Shown piece by piece: positions 35,935-45,107 of a DNA stretch of 64,000 nt. The first letter of the stretch is position 1. Each line of letters starts with the position of its first letter. Position numbers and translations under genes: made by a program. Under the pieces are notes generated by a model, which saw nothing but the letters and a program-made list of their open reading frames with translations, ran no database searches and had not been told where the DNA came from. This stretch comes from Actinomyces sp. ZJ308 (GTDB taxonomy: Bacteria; Actinomycetota; Actinomycetes; Actinomycetales; Actinomycetaceae). The stretch spans positions 24,502-88,501 of the forward strand of contig NZ_JAAIJY010000010.1 of assembly GCF_011752065.1 (NCBI RefSeq), read 5' to 3'.

Positions 35935-37803
35935 TCAGGCCCGACGGCGCAGCAGGAGCGAGTCCCAGCCGGCCAGGGACTCCGGCATGCCCACATGCCC
36001 CGAGCCCGGCTGGACGTCCGGGTCGCCGGCGCGCAGAACCTGCTCGGCCCGCGCCCACTGTTCCGGCTCCAGGCCCTCGGCCGCGAGCGCCACCAGCAGG
36101 CCGCCCTCACCGGTCAGTGGCAGCTCCTCGCGGGAGCACTGGGCGATGAGCAGCAGCTGCTCCAGGTGGCCGCCGTCCTCCTCGGGGGCGCGCCACCGGC
36201 GCGCGATGACCCATGCGGTGGGGTGGTCGGCCGCCAGCAGCCGGAAGGTGCCCAGGGCGAGGGCGGCGTCGTCGTGCCGCAGGGCGATGAGGCTGCGGTA
36301 GTGCTCGAAGACGGATCCGGGCACGCCCACCTGGGCGGCGGCGTTGACGGTTCCGTGGTCGGGGGCCAGGTCGATCCAGGGCTCGCCGGTGGTGAAGCCG
36401 GCCCTCTCGCTGGAGTCCCACTGGACGGGGGTGCGGGCGTTGTCCCGGGAGATGGGCGCCAGTCCGGCCAGGACGGCGGCCGGGTCGTCTCCGGCGCGCA
36501 CGCGCTCGTGGAAGTGGTTGACGGACTCCAGGTCCCGGTAGTCCTCGATGCCGCGGAAGACCGTGTTGGCCATGCCGAGCTCCTCGCCCTGGTAGACGTA
36601 GGGGGTGCCGCGGTGGGTGTGGAGGATCGTGGCCAGGGTCTTGGCCGAGCGGACGCGCCAGGCGGGGTCGTCGTCGCCGAATCGGGAGACGGCGCGGGGC
36701 TGGTCGTGGTTGTCCCAGTAGGCCGAGTTCCAGCCCTTCTCCGCCGCAACGACGCCGGAGGGCTCCGTGACGGGGGCCAGGGCGGCCTGCCAGTCGGCCA
36801 GGTTGGTCTTGAGGGTGACCAGGTCGAGGGGGCGGGGGTCGAACTTGCCTCCCGGCCCGTCGGTGAGGCTGACGTGCTCGAACTGGAAGACCATGTCGAG
36901 CTCGGCGCGGGCGGGGTCGGTGTAGAGGGCGGCCTCGGACCGCGTGGCCCCGGGCATCTCCCCGACGGTGATGACGTGGCCGGGGCGGGGCGCGAGGACC
37001 TGCTGGTTCATCTCGCGGAGGAACTCGTGGATGCGCGGGCCGTTGGCCACGGCGGCGAAGGCGTTGCCATAGAGGTCGCCCTCGCCCTGGGGCGCGTCGG
37101 TGAGCGGGTGGGTCTTGGAGATGAAGTTGATGACGTCCATGCGGAAGCCGTCGACGCCGCGGTCCAGCCACCAGGTCATCGTCTCGTGGACGGCGCGGCG
37201 CACCTCGGGGTTCTCCCAGTTGAGGTCGGGCTGCTTGGGTGAGAAGAGGTGCAGGTAGAACTCCTGGGTGCCCTCGTCCCAGGCCCAGGCCGACCCGGAG
37301 AAGGCCGACCCCCAGTTGGTGGGCTCGGTGCCCGGCTGCCCGGGGTCCAGTCCGTCGACCTGTCGGGCGGGCCGCCAGATGTACCAATCGCGTTGGGGGT
37401 CCTGCTTGGAGGAGCGGCTGGCGGCGAACCAGGGGTGCTCGTCGCTGGTGTGGTTGACGACGAGGTCCATGACCAGGCGCATGCCGCGGGCGTGGAGAGC
37501 CTCGATGAGGGCGTCGAGGTCGTCCAGGGTGCCGAAGAGGGGGTCGATGTCCTGGTAGTCGGAGATGTCGTAGCCGTTGTCGTCCTGCGGGGAGCGGTAG
37601 ACGGGGCTGAGCCACACGACGTCGATGCCCAGCTCGTCGAGGTGGTCCAGGCGGCTGGTCAGTCCCGGGATGTCGCCGATCCCGTCGCCGTTGGAGTCGG
37701 CGAAGGAGCGGGGGTAGACCTGGTAGACGACGGCGCGGCGCCACCAGTCGGGCTCGTCGCCGACGTGGTGGGCTGAGACGACCAGGGGTGCGGGACGGGG
37801 CAT
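35935..37803 (-). CDS. GH13 alpha-glucosidase, oligo-1,6-glucosidase type
   Basis: The 622-residue cytoplasmic enzyme cleaves alpha-glucosidic ends of isomalto- or malto-oligosaccharides. GH13 regions are present: DLVVNHTS, GFRMDVINFISK with the nucleophile Asp, VGEMPGATR with the acid/base Glu, and YWDNHDQPRAVSRF with the transition-state Asp. Val directly after the nucleophile (DVI) is the residue associated with alpha-1,6 specificity in oligo-1,6-glucosidases, against Thr in maltases, so isomaltose-type substrates are favoured. There is no signal peptide. GGAAGGAAGG precedes the ATG at 37803. It is divergent from the GH31 gene, with which it probably shares regulation. Confidence 0.92.
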   Translation of the reverse strand: MPRPAPLVVSAHHVGDEPDWWRRAVVYQVYPRSFADSNGDGIGDIPGLTSRLDHLDELGIDVVWLSPVYRSPQDDNGYDISDYQDIDPLFGTLDDLDALIEALHARGMRLVMDLVVNHTSDEHPWFAASRSSKQDPQRDWYIWRPARQVDGLDPGQPGTEPTNWGSAFSGSAWAWDEGTQEFYLHLFSPKQPDLNWENPEVRRAVHETMTWWLDRGVDGFRMDVINFISKTHPLTDAPQGEGDLYGNAFAAVANGPRIHEFLREMNQQVLAPRPGHVITVGEMPGATRSEAALYTDPARAELDMVFQFEHVSLTDGPGGKFDPRPLDLVTLKTNLADWQAALAPVTEPSGVVAAEKGWNSAYWDNHDQPRAVSRFGDDDPAWRVRSAKTLATILHTHRGTPYVYQGEELGMANTVFRGIEDYRDLESVNHFHERVRAGDDPAAVLAGLAPISRDNARTPVQWDSSERAGFTTGEPWIDLAPDHGTVNAAAQVGVPGSVFEHYRSLIALRHDDAALALGTFRLLAADHPTAWVIARRWRAPEEDGGHLEQLLLIAQCSREELPLTGEGGLLVALAAEGLEPEQWARAEQVLRAGDPDVQPGSGHVGMPESLAGWDSLLLRRRA

Positions 37804-38176
37804 GGGCAGCCTTCCTTCCTACCGGCATGAGGGGAGATGCGATGAGAACGAAGCAGGAACAGAGCAGGAACGGGGCTCAGGCCATCGCGATGCGGACGGG
37901 ACCCCGATGAGCAAGGTCGGCGCCGGCTCATGGTCCCTCCGGGCTGCGCCGCCAGGACTGACGGTGCCTGCTGGTTCCGCCCCGATTGTGTCAGAAAGCG
38001 ACGCCGTCCATGGCCGATTATGATGAGTTCTCGCGCCTGGTCCGGCCTTGGCGGCCTTGGCGGTCTTGGCCAGGAGGGCGCCGCTCCCCCGCCGCGTCCC
38101 TGAGACGTGGATGTCCTTAGCGACGTCGTCTCGACGCTCCTGACGACTCCGTTGTCCTGTTGTGAAAGGCAGACCG
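37804..38176. other. Divergent GH13/GH31 intergenic region
   Basis: About 370 bp holding the promoters of both glucosidase genes. A short imperfect triplication of GGCCTTGGC lies near 38045-38070. No clear LacI-type palindrome or gene was found. GAAAGG at 38164-38169 is the SD for the GH31 gene. Confidence 0.4.
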
Positions 38177-40720
38177 TTGGTTTCTCCTCTCTCCGACGCC
38201 CCCGACACGCCGCGGCCGGCCGCCGCCCGTCCCGAGGCGGTCGTCATCGGGCCCGCAGTCGCCGAGTCCCGCAGCCGGTTCACGGTGCTGACCTCCCGGC
38301 TCATCCGCATGGAGCTCTCCCCCACCGGGGCCTTCACGGACGCCGCCACCCAGCTGGTCGTCAACCGGGACCTCGGCGATCCGCCGTCGTTCCGCGTGGT
38401 GCGGGGCGAGGACCGCCTGGAGATCATCACCGAGCACCTGCACCTGATCCATGTCCCCTCGCTGGGCTTCTCCCCCTCCGGGCTCAGCGTCAGGCTGCGC
38501 TCGACGGCGCTGCACGCCCACGGCGGCACCTGGCACCACGGCGACGTGTGGGACCCCGACGAGGCCTTCCCCACGAACCTGGGCGGCACCGCCCGCACCC
38601 TCGATGAGGCCGACGGCGCCGTCAGGCCGGGCCCGGGCCTGCTGAGCCTGAGCGGCATCACCGCCCTGGACGACTCGTCCTCACTGCTGCTCACCGAGGA
38701 CGAGTGGGTTCGGCCCCGCGACGCCGGCAACCGCCTCAGCGACGGGGCGCAGGACCTCTACGTCTTCGGCTACGGTCAGGACTACCGGCAGGCGCTGCGC
38801 GACTTCTTCCGCCTCACCGGCCCGAGCCCCCTGATCCCCCGGGCGCTGCTGGGCAACTGGTGGAGCCGCTACCACCCCTACAGCGGTCAGGAGTACCTGG
38901 CGCTCATGGACCGCTTCGCCACCGAGGAGCTGCCCTTCTCCGTGGCCGTCATCGACATGGACTGGCACCTGACCGACATCGACCCGGCGATCGGCACGGG
39001 CTGGACCGGCTACACCTGGAACCGGAAGCTCTTCCCCGACCCGAGGGCCTTCCTGGAGGGTCTGCATGAGCGGGGCATGCTCACCACGCTCAACGTCCAC
39101 CCGGCCCAGGGGGTGCGGCGCCACGAGGAGGCCTACGAGGAGGTCTGCGCCGACCTGGGCCTGGACGCCGCCGGCGGGGAGGACGTGCCCTTCAACGTCG
39201 CCGACCGGGGCTTCATGGGCTCCTACCTCTCCCGACTCCACCACCGCCTGGAGGAGCAGGGCGTGGACTTCTGGTGGCTGGACTGGCAGCAGGGCGGCTC
39301 CACGACGGTTCCCGGCCTGGACCCGCTGTGGATGCTCAACCACGTCCACTACCTCGACTCGGGCCGCGAGCGCCCGGTGGCCTCAGGTGGCGTGGAGCGC
39401 CGTCGGCCGGTGACCTTCTCGCGCTTCGCCGACGCCTCCAGCCACCGCACCCCGGTGGGCTTCTCCGGGGACACGATCATCAGCTGGGCCTCGCTGCGCT
39501 TCCAGCCGCGTTTCACGGCCACGGCCGCCAACATCGGCTACTTCTGGTGGTCCAACGACATCGGCGGGCACATGCTGGGCACGAGCGATGACGCGATGGC
39601 GGCCCGCTGGTTCCAGCTGGGCTGCTTCTCCCCCATCAACCGCCTGCACTCGTCGAACTCGGGCTTCACCTCCAAGGAGCCGTGGCGCTACTCGCGCGAC
39701 GCGCGCGCCACGATGGAGGCACACCTGCGGCTGCGCCACCGGCTGGTGCCCTACCTGTACACGTGGGCGCGGCGGTCGGTGAGTAAGGGCATCGGCCCGG
39801 TGCGTCCGCTCTACCACGACCACCCGCGGGAGACGGCCGCCTACGAGCACCGGAACAGCTTCTGCTTCGGGGACCTGCTAGTGGTACCCTTCACCTCCCC
39901 GCTGGATGAGACCACCGGCCTGGGGCGGGAGATGACCTGGCTGCCCGACGGCGTCTGGTACGACCTGCCCACGGGGCGCCGCTACGAGGCCGCCACCGGC
40001 GGGCACGGGCGCATGCTGAGCCTGTCGCGCCCCCTGGACCGCATCGGTGTCCTGGCCCGGGCCGGGTCGCTCATCCCGCTGTCCGGGAGCCTGACGGAGG
40101 CGGCCGGGGACAATCCGCGCGAGCTGGAGATCGTTGTCGTGCCCGGCGCCTCGGGGAGCTTCGTCCTGGAGGAGGACGACGGCTCGGCCGATCCCGGCCC
40201 GGACCGGGTCGCCCGCACCCGCATGGAGCTCACCTGGCCGGATGCCACGAGTGAGGACGCCAGGGACGGCGAAGGCACCGGAGACGTGGTGCTCCGCATC
40301 CGTCTGGAGGGGGCCGACGACGTGGTCCCGGACTCGCGGCTGGTGACGGTCAGGCTCCTGGCAGGCCGGGTGACGGGAGCCCTGCTGGGGGTGGCCGGTC
40401 AGGCGCGCCGCCTGGCCATCGAGGAGGTGGACGGCGACGGCTTCACCCTGGGGGCCGGCACGCTCGTGCACTTAGGTGAGCTGAGTCGCCGGGAGCTGGC
40501 CGACGGCGTCGGGCTGGTGCTGCGCGGCGTGGAGCAGTCCCCGGCCGACTGGCACGGCGAGGTTCACGCCATCCTGGACGCGGCGCGCGTGGCCTATGCC
40601 GCCAAGGACCAGGCCTGGGGCGCCGTGCAGCGGGGCCTGAGCGGGACCGCTCTCCTGGGGGAGCTGGAGTCCCTGGGGATGCCGGAGACGCTGCGCTCGG
40701 CCGTGGCCGAGGTGCTGTAG
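38177..40720 (+). CDS. GH31 family alpha-glucosidase/alpha-xylosidase-type hydrolase
   Basis: The enzyme has about 847 residues, an N-terminal beta-sandwich, a TIM barrel (about 240-590) and C-terminal beta domains. The barrel contains SVAVIDMDWHLTD, the nucleophile segment FWWLDWQQGG, and the acid/base region GFSGDTIISWASLRFQPRFT, followed by WSNDIGGHMLG, all GH31 hallmarks. No signal peptide is seen, so it acts on imported oligosaccharides. The exact glycan is not decidable. The frame is open from GTG 38162, but TTG 38177 lies 7 nt after a GAAAGG and is preferred. The upstream neighbour is the divergent GH13 enzyme, and GH84 follows downstream. Confidence 0.9.
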   Translation: MVSPLSDAPDTPRPAAARPEAVVIGPAVAESRSRFTVLTSRLIRMELSPTGAFTDAATQLVVNRDLGDPPSFRVVRGEDRLEIITEHLHLIHVPSLGFSPSGLSVRLRSTALHAHGGTWHHGDVWDPDEAFPTNLGGTARTLDEADGAVRPGPGLLSLSGITALDDSSSLLLTEDEWVRPRDAGNRLSDGAQDLYVFGYGQDYRQALRDFFRLTGPSPLIPRALLGNWWSRYHPYSGQEYLALMDRFATEELPFSVAVIDMDWHLTDIDPAIGTGWTGYTWNRKLFPDPRAFLEGLHERGMLTTLNVHPAQGVRRHEEAYEEVCADLGLDAAGGEDVPFNVADRGFMGSYLSRLHHRLEEQGVDFWWLDWQQGGSTTVPGLDPLWMLNHVHYLDSGRERPVASGGVERRRPVTFSRFADASSHRTPVGFSGDTIISWASLRFQPRFTATAANIGYFWWSNDIGGHMLGTSDDAMAARWFQLGCFSPINRLHSSNSGFTSKEPWRYSRDARATMEAHLRLRHRLVPYLYTWARRSVSKGIGPVRPLYHDHPRETAAYEHRNSFCFGDLLVVPFTSPLDETTGLGREMTWLPDGVWYDLPTGRRYEAATGGHGRMLSLSRPLDRIGVLARAGSLIPLSGSLTEAAGDNPRELEIVVVPGASGSFVLEEDDGSADPGPDRVARTRMELTWPDATSEDARDGEGTGDVVLRIRLEGADDVVPDSRLVTVRLLAGRVTGALLGVAGQARRLAIEEVDGDGFTLGAGTLVHLGELSRRELADGVGLVLRGVEQSPADWHGEVHAILDAARVAYAAKDQAWGAVQRGLSGTALLGELESLGMPETLRSAVAEVL

Positions 40721-40777
40721 GCGATACGCACTCATACGACACACTTTTTCTATTAGTTTTAAACGTAACCAGATTAA

Positions 40778-42751
40778 GTGTCGTTAATGAATAATGGCCC
40801 CATGGTCATTTCGGGAGCATCCCCCTCCTCATCTCGTCCTCGGTCCCTCACGATCCCAGCACTCCTCGTCGGACTGGTCCTCGGTCTTGTCGTCTCGATA
40901 CCAGCGCCCACCGCGGCAGCAGCACCGGGCACCCCGACCCTGACACCAACGCCCCAGTCGGTTCAGTGGACGGGGCCGACGGTGGACCTGACCGGGACGG
41001 TGGAGATCGTCAAGGTCGGGGACCATGCGGGTGACGACGTCGTCAAGACTGCCACCGCCATCGTCGCCTCCGCCGGGGGCAAGGTGGTCACCCGGCGGGG
41101 AAGGGCGAGGATCGTCGTCGGCACCAATGACGGCAACGCCTCCCGGTATCGTCCGGCGTCCCTGTCCGTTCCCGCTCAGAGCGAGGGCTACGCCCTGACG
41201 ACCTCGTCGGCGGGCGCACCCTCCGTCATCGCCCTGGGAAACGACGCCTCCGGCGCCTTTCACGCGATGACGACGCTCAGGCAGATCACGGTGGACGGCA
41301 AGGTCACCGGCGCAACCATCACGGACTGGCCGACCATGCGGGTACGCGGCGTGGTCGAGGGCTTCTACGGCATCCCCTGGAGTCACCGGGCACGCATGGA
41401 CATGCTGTCCTACATGGGCAGTCAGCGCATGAACACCTATGTCTACGCCCCCAAGGACGACCCGTACCTGCGGGCCAGGTGGCGCGAGCGCTATCCGGCC
41501 TCCGACCTGACTCGGTTGAAACAACTCTCCCAGACGGCCAGGGCGGCGCAGGTCAACCTTGTGGTCACGCTCTCCCCGGGAGAGGACATCTGCTACTCCT
41601 CCCCGGAGGACTACGCCGCGGCCACAGGTGCCTTCGAGCAGCTGCGCGGCATCGGGATCACGAGCTTCTACGTCGCCTTCGACGACATCTCCGGGGACTT
41701 CACCTGCGACTCCGACACGGCGCAGTTCACGGCCTCCGGGGACAAGGCGGCTCTGGCCCAGGCGCAGGCCCACTTCCTGAACCGCATCCAGCGGGAGTAT
41801 CTCAAGCCCAAGGGACTACCAGACCTGTGGATGGCGCCGACCCAGTACACGGGTATGGACAAGACGGCTTACAAGTCCACTCTGGGGCGGGAGCTCGACC
41901 CGGCCGTCTCCGTGCAGTGGACGGGGAGGGGAATCGTCACCGACTCCATCACCACCGAGCAGGCCTCCCAGGCCGCTGCGGCCTACGGCACGAGCAGGCT
42001 GGTCATCTGGGACAACTTCCCCACCAATGACGGGGAGAACCAGGCTCGCCTGTTCCTGGGGGCGATGCCGGCCCGAAGCACCGACCTGGCCACTGCGGTC
42101 ACGGGGATCACCACCAACCCGATGATCCAGCCCTACGCCTCCCGCCTGGCCGTGGCCGAGTACGCGAGCTTCGCATGGAACCCGACGGGCCATGATGCCC
42201 GGGCCACGAGGGAGGCGGCGATGATCCAGATCGTGGGCGCGAGCTCGGGGCCCGCGTGGGAGGCGATGCAGGCCTTCGTCGACGTGCACGAGCAGTGGGA
42301 GTTCACCGGCTGGCAGGCCTCCGACACCTGGAACGACGTCTACGCCTTCATCTGGGCCCTCGACGGAGACGACGACGCGGACATCGAGGCCAAGGCGGCC
42401 ACGTTGCGCACGCGCCTGCGGCTGCTGAAGGACGCCCCCAGCACCTTGGCCTCGGTCAAGGTGCGCGGTTTCTACAGCGACACCAAGCCGTGGATCGATG
42501 CCACCTCGAACTGGGCCAGCGCGGACCTGGCCGCTGTCGACCTCGTCCTGGCACTGCGCAGGGGAGACGCTGCCGCAGCCCAGAAGGCCCAAAGGACCAT
42601 GGAGTCGATGGTCACCCGAGCCGCGGCGAAACGCGTGAGCGCGCTGGGTGGCAATGGCCGCCCTCAGGCCAGTGCCATCACCCCGAAGCTGGGCGACACC
42701 GGGATGGGCGAGCTCGTGGACCATGCCCGCCAGGCCTGGAACAACCGGTGA
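40778..42751 (+). CDS. Secreted GH84 beta-N-acetylglucosaminidase (hyaluronidase/NagJ-like)
   Basis: The 657-residue enzyme has an N-terminal signal peptide (LTIPALLVGLVLGLVVSIP, with probable cleavage in the following Ala-rich stretch). A small N-terminal domain like that of hexosaminidases (GNDASGAFHAMTTLRQI) follows. The GH84 barrel begins VRGVVEGFYGIPWSHRARM and continues NTYVYAPKDDPYLRARWRE. The paired catalytic aspartates lie in FYVAFDDISGDF. It should remove beta-GlcNAc (or beta-O-GlcNAc) from host glycans outside the cell. No LPXTG or repeat anchor is present at the C-terminus, so it is probably released. In-frame ATGs at 40787 and 40802 are alternative starts; no SD is seen in the AT-rich leader. 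Confidence 0.88.
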   Translation: MSLMNNGPMVISGASPSSSRPRSLTIPALLVGLVLGLVVSIPAPTAAAAPGTPTLTPTPQSVQWTGPTVDLTGTVEIVKVGDHAGDDVVKTATAIVASAGGKVVTRRGRARIVVGTNDGNASRYRPASLSVPAQSEGYALTTSSAGAPSVIALGNDASGAFHAMTTLRQITVDGKVTGATITDWPTMRVRGVVEGFYGIPWSHRARMDMLSYMGSQRMNTYVYAPKDDPYLRARWRERYPASDLTRLKQLSQTARAAQVNLVVTLSPGEDICYSSPEDYAAATGAFEQLRGIGITSFYVAFDDISGDFTCDSDTAQFTASGDKAALAQAQAHFLNRIQREYLKPKGLPDLWMAPTQYTGMDKTAYKSTLGRELDPAVSVQWTGRGIVTDSITTEQASQAAAAYGTSRLVIWDNFPTNDGENQARLFLGAMPARSTDLATAVTGITTNPMIQPYASRLAVAEYASFAWNPTGHDARATREAAMIQIVGASSGPAWEAMQAFVDVHEQWEFTGWQASDTWNDVYAFIWALDGDDDADIEAKAATLRTRLRLLKDAPSTLASVKVRGFYSDTKPWIDATSNWASADLAAVDLVLALRRGDAAAAQKAQRTMESMVTRAAAKRVSALGGNGRPQASAITPKLGDTGMGELVDHARQAWNNR

Positions 42752-42800
42752 GTCGGGGCCGTGAGCCCCGGAACCACGACGATCGCGGTACCGTCGAGCC

Positions 42801-43439
42801 ATGAGTGAGAACCCCACCCCGCGTTTCCCCGAGGCCGAGCCGTACTTCGTCGGCGATGACCGCACCAACCGCGAGCGCATGCTCGCCGGCGACTGGTACG
42901 TCGCCGATGACCCGGACAGTGCCAGGATCGCTGCGCACGCCCGCAAGATGCTCTACCGCTTCGAGCGGGCCTTCGCCGAGGGCGAGGAGGACTGCTGGGA
43001 CCTGCTGCGCTCGGCGATCCCGGGTCTGGGTGACAAGGCCCGCCTCCTGCCGCCGGTGCGCGTGGACTACGGGGACAACATCACCGTGGGTGAGGGGACC
43101 TTCGCCAACTACGGGCTCGTGGCCCTGGATGTGGTGGAGATCCGTATCGGCGCGCACTGCCAGATCGGCCCCAATGTCCAGCTGCTCACCCCGGTCCACC
43201 CCCTGGAGCCGACGCCGCGGGCCTGCTCCCTGGAGGCGGCCGACCCCATCACGATCGGCGACAACGTGTGGCTGGGCGGCGGGGTGATCGTCTGCCCCGG
43301 CGTGACCATCGGGGACAACTGCGTCATCGGCGCGGGCTCGGTGGTCACCAAGGACATTCCCGCCGACAGCCTGGCGGTGGGCAGCCCGGCCCGCGTCCTG
43401 CGCCGGCTGGACGACTCCACCTTCGGCCCCAGGCACTAG
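42801..43439 (+). CDS. maa: Maltose/galactoside O-acetyltransferase (hexapeptide repeat)
   Basis: The 212-residue enzyme acetylates sugars from acetyl-CoA, a detoxification or overflow reaction. An N-terminal helical domain (ERMLAGDWYVADDPDSARI) precedes the left-handed beta-helix. Hexapeptide turns are visible in NITVGEGTFANYG, HCQIGPNVQLLTPVHPLEP (with the catalytic His), ITIGDNVWLGGGVIVCPGVTIGDNCVIGAGSVVTKDIP and SPARVLRRL. It lies 49 bp after the GH84 gene and may share its transcript. The IS-like sequence GGGCTGTTGCGAAA begins right after its stop codon. Confidence 0.9.
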   Translation: MSENPTPRFPEAEPYFVGDDRTNRERMLAGDWYVADDPDSARIAAHARKMLYRFERAFAEGEEDCWDLLRSAIPGLGDKARLLPPVRVDYGDNITVGEGTFANYGLVALDVVEIRIGAHCQIGPNVQLLTPVHPLEPTPRACSLEAADPITIGDNVWLGGGVIVCPGVTIGDNCVIGAGSVVTKDIPADSLAVGSPARVLRRLDDSTFGPRH

Positions 43440-43914
43440 GGGCTGTTGCGAAACTGGGGTGAGGTGTCCGCGTGTTCGTATCTCTACCCCTCGAACGCGA
43501 GCCCCGAGGTATGACCGCGATGCAGTGCCGTGGCCGATGCGATGTGAGGAGCCGCTGAGATGACGGGGCGTCGCGGGCGATCGTCATCGCCATGATGCTG
43601 TGGCGGACCTTCTTCGGCTGCGTCAGTGTGTCCTGGGCGCTGGGCTCCCCGTGGCGAGTGTCCACAGAAATGACATTAGTCCGCACGAGCCGCCCACTCG
43701 CCGACTAAAACCGCGGAATCACGCGGTTTTCAAACCAGCATCAACGTCGTCGGGCATCCAATGTCATTTCTGTGGACATCGGGCTCAGTCCGTGTTGCGA
43801 AATGTGGGGAGGGCGGCGGCGCGGGTGAGGCCTCCGGGAAATCACGGCTGGTGTCAAGTCATCTCGTGACCGAGCCGGTGGCCTCAGTCGCCCAGGACAG
43901 ACGCAGGCGCTGGG
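43440..43914. other. IS graveyard: insertion-sequence ends and decayed DNA
   Basis: No intact gene is present. TGTTGCGAAA, typical of IS termini in GC-rich bacteria, occurs twice in the same orientation (about 43443-43452 and 43792-43801), each followed by a GGGG-rich tract. A palindromic element lies between the copies. Together with the transposase fragment that follows, this is a nested, decayed insertion site. Confidence 0.55.
43659..43778. mobile_element. 120-bp MITE-like element, second copy
   Basis: The 19-bp ends 43659-43677 and 43760-43778 are perfect inverted repeats of TGTCCACAGAAATGACATT, as in the element at 30274-30395. The interior differs and contains its own small hairpin (AAAACCGCG ... 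CGCGGTTTT). No coding potential was seen. Confidence 0.65.
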
Positions 43915-44091
43915 CGCCGTCATGACCTCACCGATGCGCAGTGGGAGGTACTGGCCGACAAGGCCTACTCCTCACAGGCCAACCGGGCCTGGCTGCGCGC
44001 CCACCACACCCGCGCCACGATCCCGGTCAAGGCCGACCAGGCGGCGCCCGGATCGGTGGCGCCGGCCATGCCGGTAGGCTCGGGCCCATGA
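43915..44091 (+). pseudogene. Internally deleted IS5-family transposase fragment
   Basis: The plus-strand frame reads RRHDLTDAQWEVL, the usual start of IS5-group transposases, and runs directly into ADKAYSSQANRAWLRAHHT and ATIPVKADQAA, which belong to the C-terminal part of the same proteins. The catalytic centre in between is missing. The frame ends at TGA 44089-44091, which overlaps the ATG of the LacI gene, so the fragment has become part of its leader. Confidence 0.75.
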
Positions 44092-45104
44092 GCACGGCGC
44101 ACCCGCGTAAGCCCGGCCTGAAGGAGGTCGCGGCGCTGGCCGGTGTGTCCACGGCGACGGTCAGCTATGTCCTGTCCGGCAAGCGAGCCGTGTCGGCGAC
44201 GACGGCCCAGCGCGTGCACGCGGCGATCGAGGAGCTGGGCTACAGGCCCAACCGCTCCGCCGCAGCGCTGCGCTCGGGCCGCTCCTCGACGATCGTTCTG
44301 CTCATCCCGGACGTGACGAACCCCTTCTACACCGAGCTCGTCGTGGGGGTTGAGGAGCGAGCCGCCGACCACGACCTGGCGGTGGTGCTGCGCAACGCCA
44401 ACCTCGACCCATCCCGCGAGCGCGCCTACCTCGCCGACGCCCTGTCCCTAGACGTGGCCGCCGTCCTGTGCGCCCCCTTCACACCGGTTCTGCTCACGGA
44501 CGTGCCCGCGAGCAGGGGCGGGCGGCCACCGGTCGTCCTGCTCGATGAGGCCATCGACGGCGACGCGGCGGCCCGGGTCAGCAGTGACAACGTGCGCGGC
44601 GGAGAGCTGGTCGCCGAGCACTTCGCCTCCCTGGGGTGCGCGCGCGCCGCCGTCGTCGGCGCCCCCGAGGGGATGCCGACGTCGGTGGAACGCATCAACG
44701 CCTTCAGACGCCGGGCGGCGGAGCTGGGGATCGAGGTCCCCGAGCGGGCGGTGGCACGGGCCCTCAGGCGCACCGGTGACGCGATCGCCCAGGCCGGCGC
44801 CATCATCGACGACGTGGCGGGCATCGACGCCTTCTTCGCGGGCGATGACCTGCTGGCGATCACGCTCGTGCGCGAGCTGCGTCGCCGCGGACTGGCGGTA
44901 CCCGACGACGTCGCCGTGTGCGGCTTCGACGACATCCCCTGGGCGGCGCTCGTGACGCCCACGCTGACCACGGTGCGCCAACGGGCGCGGGAGATGGGAC
45001 GACGCGGCGTCGACTCCGCCATGTCGCTCCTGGAGGGTCGGGAGGTCGAGGACGTCGTCCTTCCGGTCGAGCTCATGGTGCGGGACTCGACGGCGCCCCG
45101 CTGA
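44088..45104 (+). CDS. LacI-family transcriptional regulator
   Basis: The 338-residue repressor has an N-terminal helix-turn-helix (LKEVAALAGVSTATVSYVLSGKRAVS), the hinge-helix region ELGYRPNRSAAALRSG, and a periplasmic-binding-protein-like sensor domain with typical blocks (IPDVTNPFYTELVVGVE, VSSDNVRGGELVAEHF, VPDDVAVCGFDDIPWAALVTPTLTTVRQ). The ATG at 44088 is used; the open frame continues upstream only into IS debris. It is convergent with the isomerase/dehydrogenase operon, whose promoter contains a LacI-type palindrome, so it probably controls that operon. The inducer is unknown and is probably a sugar or polyol. Confidence 0.9.
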   Translation: MSTAHPRKPGLKEVAALAGVSTATVSYVLSGKRAVSATTAQRVHAAIEELGYRPNRSAAALRSGRSSTIVLLIPDVTNPFYTELVVGVEERAADHDLAVVLRNANLDPSRERAYLADALSLDVAAVLCAPFTPVLLTDVPASRGGRPPVVLLDEAIDGDAAARVSSDNVRGGELVAEHFASLGCARAAVVGAPEGMPTSVERINAFRRRAAELGIEVPERAVARALRRTGDAIAQAGAIIDDVAGIDAFFAGDDLLAITLVRELRRRGLAVPDDVAVCGFDDIPWAALVTPTLTTVRQRAREMGRRGVDSAMSLLEGREVEDVVLPVELMVRDSTAPR

Positions 45105-45107
45105 CCC

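Noticed and set aside
43345..43686. A 113-codon minus-strand frame across the maa end and the IS debris
   Set aside because: It crosses a repeat border and the composition has no protein-like pattern.
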